From positions 3,242,904-3,306,903 of the forward strand of contig NW_019091358.1 of NCBI RefSeq assembly GCF_001949145.1: a stretch of 64,000 bases of DNA. The letters run 5' to 3'. Below the pieces are notes generated by a model that made no database searches, was not told the origin of the DNA, and saw nothing but the letters and a program-made list of their open reading frames with translations. Of this stretch, positions 37,001 through 49,000 are shown one piece after another. Every line of letters starts with the position of its first letter. Position 1 is the first letter of the stretch. Position numbers and translations under genes: made by a program. This DNA is from Acanthaster planci (Eukaryota > Echinodermata > Asteroidea > Valvatida > Acanthasteridae).

Positions 37001-40000
37001 AATGGAGGTGCTGTTGGCTATTGATCCACCATCTTCCCTTCTCATACGCTTACACAAATGCACGAGACTAAGAAAGAGTTTGGGGAAACCATCTTAAACC
37101 ATATACCTTCATGTCCTTGTGTATGACCCTGCCTCGGGACTCGAAGCATCCGTCTGAATCTCTTTGCTGCTTGCGCAGCCAGGCCGTGCTCTTGTCCAAG
37201 TCCTCCTGGTCGATGTAGATGTAGCGCTTGGCCTGGGCGAAGGAGCGCATAACGAAGGCTGTCAGCCAGGTGCTGCCCTCGGGGTCGCTCATGCCAAAGG
37301 CCGAGTAGGAGTTGTCGTTCCGCCGATAGTTCAGCTCCCGCTGGTAGCCGATCTTCATGTTCTCCTTGGCCTTGTTTTCAATAAGAGCACTGAGCTTGTT
37401 GATACCTAAAACAAACGGCAAAAAAAGCAGATACAAAGAAATTCTGAAGATTCAGAGATTGTGAATGTTAAGAAAATAGTCAGATCGGGGCCAAGAATGC
37501 TCCAACGAAATGAAACTTACTCAAGCGTGCATAGATAATTGAATCATGAAAAAAATATTTTCTAATCCAAACTAATTAAATACAAAAGTTACTTTAAAAG
37601 TTTTTTTGACAGTTCTCAAAATTGTTTCAGCAAACTCGGGCATACAAAAGATTTAGGTCCAAGTTCATCTGAACCACCAAGCACACATCGCAGTAAAGCA
37701 TGTAGTTTTTCTGAAGGACAAAATATACTACTTACTCGGGACTCAATTCTAACTTTGTCTAAATTCAATGCCCCTTTGCATTTTTACCAGCTTGAGAACA
37801 TAATCTAAAACTCACTCTAGTGCTTTTAACATGGCTTTTTAAAATCTCTTCAACAGTGTCGGATTCTAATGTCCTATCGCTGATCTTAAAATTCTCCCAC
37901 TGTACCTTTCAGGTAGTGCAGGACAAAGATGTTGGGGACGAACCCAATCATGTTCTGTTCACCACAACCAGTTGGGATCTTCAGGAGATGGTCAAGGTTA
38001 CTGATAGTGGGGCCAAGCATGTCTCCTGTGAATTACACGATTAGAGGGAACAAAGGACGATAATTGTCAACTTTAAATAACTGAATTGAACACCAATCAT
38101 ATAGTGTCACTTTACTAAATACCAATAACACTGACTGGGCCTTTACCACGAGACAAAGTGTCAAAAATGGCAGTGAGAGAAGCCAGGGCACTTGACTGCC
38201 ATGTTTCACACTTCTTGTTTTTACCCCATGCCACTCCCCTCCCCCAATCGCTATCAACATGAGGTGGCTCACCAAATCCCACCACGGACCTCAATGCTTG
38301 GATGAAATTTTACTTTACCACACAGGTATCGGCATGAAATGAACAGGGACAAAAGCCTGTGGTGTTACAGTCAAATGCCATTGCTACTGTGTATTTGATG
38401 CCCAAGCAAAGACAACACAACTTTGTGCACATTCAGACGAAAACCGGGAAAACGTTCTCGAAAGCCAGTGCTGCAGTTGAGACCTCTTATGACCATCACA
38501 AGACCCCACAAAACCATCACAAGACCTCCAGTCTGAAATCAAGTCACAAGCTAGTCAAATGATGAATTACAACCATAAAAATTGTCGTCATTCACCCCGT
38601 TACTTGTGACTGGTCTTGTGAAAGGTCTCATGATGGTCTCGACTACAACAATGTTCAAAGCACACATGCTTAGATGACTGCATGTTTGTTGGGTCCCATA
38701 AACTGGAGCTCTTACACTGAAGTGGTCACCATTTTCTCTTCCTGTGTGGGGTCATGATGTGAAAAGGTAGTCAGGTGTCCCCTACTAACAACTAACTTTG
38801 CAGTTAAACAGCCCGGGGCATACAGTCATGCAGGGTCCACACTGCGGCTACATCCAGATCTCACGGCTGTGGCTAAAATTAACATGTGCGTCTATGGAAG
38901 GCACTGGCCAACAGCAGTGCAACTACTTTCTACAGACAAGCGTGTTAATCCTGGCCATGGTAAGTTGACCGGGACACCCGTGACAGCCGTTCTTACCTGT
39001 GACAGTGACAACAGCCCTCTCTGATCCACTCACATAGTTGTCTGGCAGATCCCTGAGGGAAATGACCTCTTTGTATGTGTCATCCGGATAATCTGAATAA
39101 GGTGGCAAAAAAATCAAAAGTCCAGGGGCATCTGTCACTCTACTGAATTCAGCCTGGTTTGAAGCCTGGATGACAAATATTTATAACTAAGAAGTTTTAT
39201 TTGTCTGCCTTTTTGTTTTTTTAACATTTATAAGAAACTTTGGCCATTTCATTTCCCTGTTCTAAAACAGAAGAAACAAAAAACTGACAACTGTGAGACT
39301 CCCATGAAAAGCACAGACTCACCCTCAGGACAAAAGTAGGCACTGAACACCTGCTCTGTCTCCACTCCTTCTGGCTGGATAATAAATAACACGCCGCAGA
39401 AAATTTTACTCTACCCGGCATCCAATGTTGATGTTCACCAAAGTTTAAAATTCTGTACTTGTACATTCAGAGACATTTGATCTCTTGGGATCCATCAGCT
39501 TCGTAGAACCAAAATGAAACTTGTAAGCATTGAATTTCAGAGTGTGTTGAAGAGAGAGAGAGATATTATGAGCCTTTACAATCTTCAGTAAACAGGGTTT
39601 TTACAATGAACAGAGACAAATGAAAAGAACTTCAAATTTTGGTTCAGTGAAAGTTCACAAATCGTGTTATTTTGCTGATACATCTTTTTTAGCTATGACA
39701 AATCAAGTCAATATTTCTTAAGTAATGCAGCAAAAAGAAAAAAAAGAAACAAGTACATCTCTGCTGGACTTTCATCATCTCTCTTCAAAACATTTTCTAA
39801 ACCAGCTAGGTGCTGCAAATGTGATTTCTTCCTATTCTTGAATTCTACCCGTCACCAGTTACAAAGCTCTACTCCTGTTCATTATTTGTGGCACCAACGG
39901 TCAAGCACGCACCTTGACCAGCAGGTGCTTTCGGATGGCGTCAGAGAATCCATTCTGACTGTTGTCCATTTCTTGTCCTCCACACCAGTTGTCGCTATCA

Positions 40001-43000
40001 TCCACTGACACAGCATGGACTGCATTGAAAAAGTTTGGAAACTGGACTCAAATTCTTGATATGCCGCCGCTTAATGTGCGCATGCAGCATGCATGAAAGC
40101 AACTTTCTTGCTCAAACTGGCTCTGAAATCTGCGGACATGAAACACGCACCGGTTGCTTCTCCTCACTAGTAAAGCTGGAGCACAGTGGGTCCAGTCTGA
40201 CTTCAGAGGCTGTTGCTAACAATGTTTACAGTAAAAAGACCACAAGTCTGTATTCTCATTCAATTTTAAATGTGCTGAGAATGAGCTGGCCTTGAAAGCC
40301 GCAGCCCTATGTAGCAATTTCCCAGACAGAAACATAAAACAAGGTTCCTTCTAAGAATACAGCTGACTCTGTTGCAAAGAACAAATTCTGAGAATCCCAA
40401 TTTCTTGAATTCTTGCATTTTTCTTTGTCTTTCCACTCCATTTACCACAATGTCCTGATTACAACAAAGTAATTTGTCAGGTCCCCGTAATTTTGTTGTA
40501 ATGAGAGTTGACTGTAACTTTTTTCAAATGGGGCATTGTTGGTCACTGCTTCACAATATGGAATGGTTACGTAGTACATGTTGTCACCTTACCTTCAATT
40601 TCAATGGTGCCAATTGTGACAGTCTTGATGTAGAAAGATGAGGGGACCGACTGGCCTCCACAGACACAGACGTGCTCCTTGCGGTTCTGCTCCTCAATCT
40701 CAAAATCACTGGACGGCTGCAGAGTCAATTCCACCTGTGAAGGCAGGATGATGACATCACGCAAGCGTGCCCATTACATTGCACTTTCAAATGATTTTAC
40801 AGGAGACGACCCAGGAGAGGACAGCAACATGGGTTAATTCTACCCCCCCCAAAGAAATTTGAAATTCAGAGACGTCTGCTCTCCTAATTTCATTTCAAAA
40901 CATTCACAATCTTCACCAATATCATTTCGGTCCCCGCGTCCCAAAACATCTGCAGACGGCACAATTTCATCAACAAAGTCCTCACACAAACTATTCAATA
41001 CATTCTTGAATTTTTGTCTCTTGGACAAGCTCTCAGACTTCGCTGCGCATGCAATGCTTATAAATTACGTCAGTGAAGGTCGGAACGCCATTAAAAATGA
41101 CTTTTTTGCCAGCAAGTCAATGATTGGTGAGCTAAGAATTCCAAAACAAGTTAATCAACTACTCAGTTGAGGACATAAAAGTGTTTTAAAAAATGTCCAC
41201 AAAATCAAATATTAACGAACTTTAGAACACTCACCACTAAGCACTTGGTGACATAGTTGAAGACCACCACAGTCATTGGAACATATTCGTTGCGAATGAC
41301 CGAGTACGGAAGCGACATGTCCACGAAGAACGGCTGGTATGCCCTGAGCCTGGTCAGGTCGGACACCCCGGCCCCGAACCGGGACGAGGTGCAGAAGCCG
41401 TGCCCGACCCACTCTGTGATGGTGTGGGGGACCTGGACGGCAATGTCGGCCTGGCCGTCAGAGCTGCAATCAAAGAGTGAAGAAAAAGAGGGGGATACCC
41501 AGAGGGCATAGCTGCTTTATTTGGGCTCGGAGGTCAAGTTGCAGAAAGATCAACAGCCTTTAGCGATGAATCAAGATTTACAGATTTGCAGTATTTATTC
41601 CCAGTTTTAAGCATGTAATCAGCATCGGTCAGGTACCAGGAGGAGGTGAGTCATCCCAGCCCCTCCCATCCCAACAATCCACCTGCAGATAAAGAGATTT
41701 TTTGTTGGTGAATTCCAGTGGTAATGCATCCACTGGAAAGACCTGTGCTCTTGAATTCCCAAATATTTCCCATGCCACACACACACACAAGTGTGTATTT
41801 GCCTGCAACTGGGGACCCCCTATTGTTCCTCTTTTGTTTGTACTTTAACTTTGTTAGAAGACCGCCCATATGTTTTGTACACAGTTGTCAATCGGGGACC
41901 CTCTGTCAATCGGGGACCTTATTGTCCTTTATTGTTCAGGGTCCCCAATTGAATGCAGAAACAAACTCACACACACAAAATGATGGGCGCATGAGTTCAA
42001 GCATCGACAGAATGGTAAAAACAACGGCAGGACTGAGGAGGAAGGGAGGATGCCTGACCTGACTCGCACCAGGCTGTACAACCAGGTCTCTGGGAAGTAG
42101 GAACGGACTTCAGGGGCCCCTCCCCTGGCCCCACCAACTTCTGCCATGGCAACGGCTTCCATGGGAGCACTTGCCATTGCTAGCATCGGCATTGCTATGG
42201 GAGCGGCCATCCCGTCCTCCATGATCATCTCCTGACGATAATCTGCAAGAAATTCATCAAAAAATGAGCAAGACTTGAACACTTCCCAAATTAACTGTAA
42301 AGGGAAAACCGACTAACGAGTGGGGAGCCCTTTTACAAGAGCTAATTTATTCCTCTTACAAAAACTGAGTTATCTGGCCTTACACTATGAACATATCTCT
42401 CCCTTAATATCCCTCAATGTACCATTTTACCCCAAACTAGTTTTCTTTTTACGGATATTCACTGGGGGATTATGGGACTAATCCTGCCACAGAGATTTCG
42501 CAGGGTTTTAAGACTATGACCCTCTCATGATTACAATCGGCAGACCAATACTCGATGGGCAATTTAACAATCATCTTTTTTCACTAATGACTCAACAAAG
42601 GACCTTTCCGGGGGGGGGGCATTTCATGGATGCTAATTAAATGGGTTTAAAAATCTGTAAAAAGAAAAACAGTTTAGATAAATTTACTGCAAAATGGTAA
42701 AAGGTATGTTCATTGTGGTATTATGTCGATGGTTCTTCCCACATGTTTGTTCAGGTTTGTTCAGGGTACTTGTCAGAAACCATAAACTCATTTGCCACGT
42801 AGGAAAGAGGAAACATCAGCAACGACGTAAATCTCCAAATTCCGAACAGAGATCATCACCAGCATCGCTTTCGCCATTAAAAACTGTATTATTCCTTTGA
42901 AAATCCATCTTTGAAATAGTCGTCCACGGTACCCGCTGCTACATATGATTCAAACCAGCCAGCTGACCCCGGCAAGCTCGGTGGTCAAGACATCTGCACT

Positions 43001-46000
43001 AGTAAGCAGGAGGTTGTGGGTTCGAGTTTCACCAGAGTACATGTGGTTTTTCACAAGCCTTCGGGGGCATACACTGAGTATTCAGTGTTAAAATACACGT
43101 CGGGCAGGGCCAAAAAAAAATTCAAAAATTTATTTACATTTTCCCGGAGCAAATCTATCTTTAAAATAGTGTGTTATTCCTGTTTCACAATTATATTTAC
43201 TGCAGAAATGACTGCAAAGATGCAAAATAATTGGCCAGTGAAAGGCACTTACATATAGGGTACATGTCCCGACAAGGCGCTGTCTCCACTTTGAGGTTTG
43301 TCAGGTATACCACACCCAGATCCTAGTGTTGGGATTAAAAGACATGGGGATGTTAGTGTCGTCAGAAATGTTAAACACACTCCAATTCAAGTGCATTTTG
43401 CTGCAAATGTTGCAGGACGTCAAAGTCACTTCGCATTTGAGATTGCCTGGAGTGTGAACCGGCTTTGAGTCTTGAAAGTAAAGAGACTTCTACATTATTT
43501 GCTGAACAGGTGGAATTCTTGGAGAACCTTCCTTTCTGTCACCTGTTTAATTCAACTCGCCCATGTTTACTTGGTGGGTTGAGGACCGGAACAAGAGAGA
43601 GTCAGACATTTTTTACCTTGAACGACTGTGATGCGTCCTGCTCACTCGGTCCAGGGGCAAAGCCTCCAAAGAAGGATCTTCCATACCCTCCTCCGCCCTG
43701 GCACTTCTTGCTGTAAGGCTCGGCAGAGCCCCCCTCGGCTGACAGCTGTAGGTCCTCAAGCACTTTGAAGACCTGGAGGCAGGGATAAGGCCATCAGTGT
43801 GACCATTCCTACTGCTTGTGAGATCACAGTGCTGACAGAATAAGGCTGTGTCAGAAGTGCACATTTTGCGGCTACAGCTCCACTATTTGCCATTGGCATT
43901 ACACACTAAATAGCCGTAGTCACAGGCAACAATGTCCCTTGTGGACGCACCCCACGCCAGTTCGGTATTTAATTGTTTACATGAGCACCTCAAGGTTTGA
44001 CACTTTAAATTTCAGGACGAACAATCTGCCACACACATGCAAAGTTAGTGGAAACTGACAAAATTGACCAAAGGTCCATGTTTCGTTTTACCAAATACAA
44101 AAAAAAAAAGATCTGCAATATTGTTATGCTTTAGACTCTGTGCAAATGGCATTTCTGTCTTTTCTCAATGACTGCGTCAAAGCCTTACAGTCTGCAGATT
44201 TGGTCTCCGTCACTCCAGTACACCTGTGTAAATTTGTCCCCTGTGCTCATCCAATATGGCAAATCTTACTGTACACATGCACAGTTGGAATAAGGGTACC
44301 AAACGGGCATTGAAGTTACCTGACACATACAAAATCGTTAGGGCTAAGCAGTGCAGGACCGAATTAAAGATAACTCTGGTACCAAATTACAGGTGGAACC
44401 TCTTTTCATTAACTCTCTTCTTTTCTTGAAGCCTTCAGTCCTCCAGCTAGTGAAGGTTTGTATAAGGACTGTTAGAGTTAGCAACTTTATAGTGTCAGGA
44501 CCTATAGTCCATGTCCACTAATTGACCAAATGACAAACTATCTGCTATATTCCAAACATTGTTTCAGAACCTAAAGTCTTTACCCATCAATGTCTCAAAC
44601 CGATCAATTAGGCCATCCGCTGTGGACATCACAGAAGCCAACCCCCAAGCTAATCACTTGCTCTACATATGTCACCCTGCTGATTTTACTCAGTACTGAA
44701 ATAGCATTTTAAAAACAAAAAAAACAACCCACTGACTGACCTTTTCTTTAGTGATGCGGTTGTCACCCCCAAGCAGGTGCACGCTCTTGTCCACGACCCC
44801 ATAGGCACACAGAGAGGAAGGCTTGGCCTCAATGTTGACGGTGGTGTTTTGGCCCGGCTGCTTCTCAAGATCAGCAAACTTGACTGCCACCTATGAGTCA
44901 GGATTCAGGGAAAAAACAATGAGGGCTTAGTTCTGCAAGGTTAAGATCTTACATTTTATAATCTGCTGTCAGCAGCACTGAGTTCAGTTAATTCCCCCAC
45001 GATGGGAAAGTTCGAGCGATGACTATAGTTGACTATAGACCGACTAGCAGCGCTCGGTGTACGGTCAGACATGTCTAGTCGACCATTTGGGACCAGGTTC
45101 AGGGGTATGGTCGCACCGCTAGTTACCAATAACATATTTCATGGATCACTACAGAGGAAAATATTCACATGAAAATAATTGTACGAGATTTCAGTGACCT
45201 TGTTTGCTACGGGAATCGCAGCGTACACTGAAATTTGAGTAACAATGAGCTTTTTTTTAAAAAGGCCGACTGGGGTCATTCCAATGTAACTTAATACTGC
45301 ATGTCCATTGTTAATAGCCACTGACTAGTGGCCTAACTATGGTTCAGGCCCGAACTTGCCCAATGACTGGTGCTGGTAAAACTGTGATAGATTTAGCACT
45401 CATGTGACTTCTCGTGCTGTCTAATGTAACTTCTTGAGCCACGACCCAGGCAGGCAACTTGGACTTTGACAAAAAAAACGAGGGAATTCCATATCTTTAC
45501 AAGGCTTTGTACAGCCTTTTTCAATTATCGATGACATGAGCGTGAAGATAGAAACGCGAAAATCGGCTGGTCCGAGGAAAAGTCACGTGCTTGCGGACCA
45601 AATATCCTACACATTGAACCAGTTAATTGGGTAAGTGTCCCACAACACAAGGCAAAATATGGTGACTAGGCCTAATCAACGCAGCGGAGGAAAGTCAACA
45701 CAGTTCTGTAGGCTGCATTAAAGCTGATTAAGTTGAAGAAGTTCAGTGTGAGGAAAGTGAATGCAGGTATAGATGTCCGTTGCTTTTAACAGACTCATTC
45801 TGCAAATGTTCATTGCCACGTGACCTCCTGATGTGGTCTCCCTGCTGTTGCTCTACCCTGAGAATCCTGAGACCATTCATCCATTAACCCGTACAGTCCC
45901 AAATCCTCCAATTTCAATACAATTTTACATACACCCTAGGGGATTAGGGTTAATACCTATATGCGGTGCCCATGCCCGAGACAACACAGCACGGGTACAC

Positions 46001-49000
46001 CTGTAGGTGTCGGAGAAGTAGTGAAATGCAATGCAAGTATATCTGTGATGTAATTTTTTCATACGAATGTTGGCATAGGGCCATCATTGTGACCTCAAGA
46101 TTACAATGCTTGTCGTCACATTCTTGGACACGGTGAATTGCTTCGAATGCATATTACAGCAAGCAGGTCATGGATATTGACAAAGCACTACATTTCATAA
46201 TACATTTCAAATGGACATTTATAGCCATCTGCATCCATATTCCTGGCTTCACAGTGATAAATGCAGAGAGATATGGAGGTAACCTGGGCTTAGAATTTCT
46301 CCCAAAGGAAGGAAGTTCCTTCGGACCTGGTTTTGAAAGACTTCCTCGACGGGTATGGTCACGGTGTCGGCGACCACCTCTCCGTCGTCCCGGATGTAAT
46401 AGGCCATGACGGTGACAGCGGGCGACATCTCGTAGGACACCTTGAACCGACGGCGGGTGGTCTTCACCTTGCCTTTCTCCAGGATGTGGATGGGGATATC
46501 ACTGGGTAGCATGTGGAGGCTGTGGGCATATTCTGTCAAAAGAGCAACCAAAAAAAAATGCCGTCCAATCATACCGGAAATGAACCATATTCTAACAATT
46601 TGTGTCCTTCCTGAGTTACCCAAGGAGAACATGTTTAATTTTGTTTATGAAGGCAAATTGAGTTTAAAATGCACAGGAATTGACTGCCCTACTTCAGAGG
46701 ACTGGCATATTGCTGAAGTTTTAACCAGAAGTGGAAACTGCCCTTCTCCTCCCATAAGAAATGGTCTCCTTCATCCTGTTTGCTATTTTAATCGCAAGCC
46801 ATTACAACTTTAAAGATGGTTGAAAATCTAATTGCTTATCAAGTGTTTTCCATCACTTGGCATTGTCCACATTAAAGTAATTACACTGACACATATACAC
46901 AAGGGGTTGATTTGAGGTCATGTTCTTCAAACTCATGTTTCAGTCAGGTATTAATGAAATTGAAAGCCCAACTCAATCCTCAATACCTTTCATGCCCATT
47001 TCATCCGTTTTGACAGGATAGATCCCATACTGGCCAGGCCGGTGAAATGCATCGATTTCTTCAGGTGGAATAATGGAATGCACGTCTAGGATAATGTTGC
47101 CTCGTGCCATCATCTGGGTGACGAAGATGTAGGGAAAAGGTAAGCAAGAATTCTGAATATGTTTCCTCTAAAATTTTGATACAACTGCATCGATTCCGAG
47201 CATCATATTAGATCTTTAAATGGAAGAAATGCCACTGCAGTAGTAATTTGCTGTAATACAAACAGACATTGTGCAAAATGTTTAAACACGGTGAGGCAGA
47301 ATTGCACACATTTATAGCAGCTTGCGAGGAGATGATCTGATTACAGGAATACTTTGAAAATAATGTCAAAGCGTGCATCAGTACCAGTAATCACAAACAA
47401 AGGACACAGAGGTTTCACACTGACCAGGGTGTGAAGATGGACCCCGTTGTACTCGGGCTCTTGGCTGGTCATCCGGATAGTCAGGGTCTGGTAGGAGTCA
47501 ACCTCTGCTCTCTCGTCAACCGGGTCAATGTGGATGAAACTCTTGGACGGGGAGAACTGGGCCTTCACATGACCGTAGGTGTGAGAGGTGCTCTGCGGGT
47601 CGGAGCCCAGTGAGCTGGCCTGCAACGGGGTCATGTGACAAATTTAAAGGAACATTATATACCTTTCATTCATAATTTATATCATTGACAGACGCTGTAA
47701 AATTTGAATGGTATTTTGGTTCATTTTCAGCAAAAATATCACCGACAGTGGTGATGAATCGCCTGACCTAAATATCTTAAGCAGAAGCGGGAGAACAGAC
47801 ACGCAGGGGCCGTTTTACCCCCTTGCACTTCTGTCCCACACCTTACAAATATTTTTTACAGTTATTATAGTTATTTTTTTTCCTTGGATTTTTAGAACCA
47901 ACATCTACATAGGGTGTTAGTATGAAATTTCTGTTCTGAGCCCAGTTGGCAAAAACATTCGCGATGGTATGAGTCATTTCATTTGTGTAATTTCAGTCAG
48001 TCATGCAGTTAAAATGATCCTGATAGAGAATTGAAAATCAGATGATGAAATGATTGCTCCAAGGACACTTTATTGCCACTCAGACTTTTGCCCACAAATT
48101 TTGTTATTACTGCTGCAAATGATCTCATTCATTAACAAAATATCTGTGTCCATCAACCAAGAAATACATGAAATTCGGGCACAGCTATTTATTTTCAAGT
48201 TAAAATAAGCTAAACAATGTGTCAGAGCCCAACATTTCTTTGGCCAGCCCCTAGGCTTGCCTGCAGAGAGATGTAGTCGGCATCCTGTGGCACATCTGGG
48301 ATGGTGAAGAAGGCTATCCCCCTGTCATTGCTGATCACGATCTTCCTCAGCAGGTCCTCGGGCTGGCCCGCCTGGGCGATGACTTCGCCTGTTTCCCCAG
48401 CCAGCGGCTTGCCGCTCGGGTCATTGAACAGAAGCTGAAAAACGTCGGGACAGAAATCAACCAGGGAAACTGGTAAGGGTGTCGAGCTCATTCATCCAAA
48501 CTACTGAGACATTTTCTTGGCAGGAAACTTCCTCAATAACCTGTCTCTTTTTTCATCACGTTTTGCCTACCAATAGCCAGTTAACTATGACTGAGCCTCA
48601 ACAGTACGAAAGCAAAAGAATAGTTTTTGCCCTGTAACATGTCCTACTCAGCACATCTGTAACATTAAGCCCTAGTTTATAGATCTAACTTGGTTTGGGA
48701 CTTTGAGGGTGGACAGTTAATATTTGGTCCCTGAGGTATTCAGAATGTCATTCAGTTTGTCAACTTTCAATTCAATAGACTACTCAACCAAAATAAACCA
48801 TATTATATTTTTTTACACCTAATATATAATAAGTTCACCTCTGTGAAATAGAAACACAACCAGTTCAGCATAAGGCTGGTTAACAGTTACATCTGCTACC
48901 ATACTTCACCCGTACAACAGTTCCTCAACTGCTTCATGAACCTTACACTAGTTCATTTGCGCATACAGTGGAACACCGCTATACCAAACATTCGGCTGTA

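Noticed and set aside
36590-38900. Similar short blocks (CTGTGGCT(T)AAAATT, CTATGG) near 36600 and 38850
   Set aside because: Probably a diverged repeat pair, but borders could not be set and similarity is short.
23580-45360. GACTGGGGTCATT blocks near 23587 and 45266 followed by ACTAGTGG
   Set aside because: They look like remote copies of one repeat, but divergence is too high to define an element.
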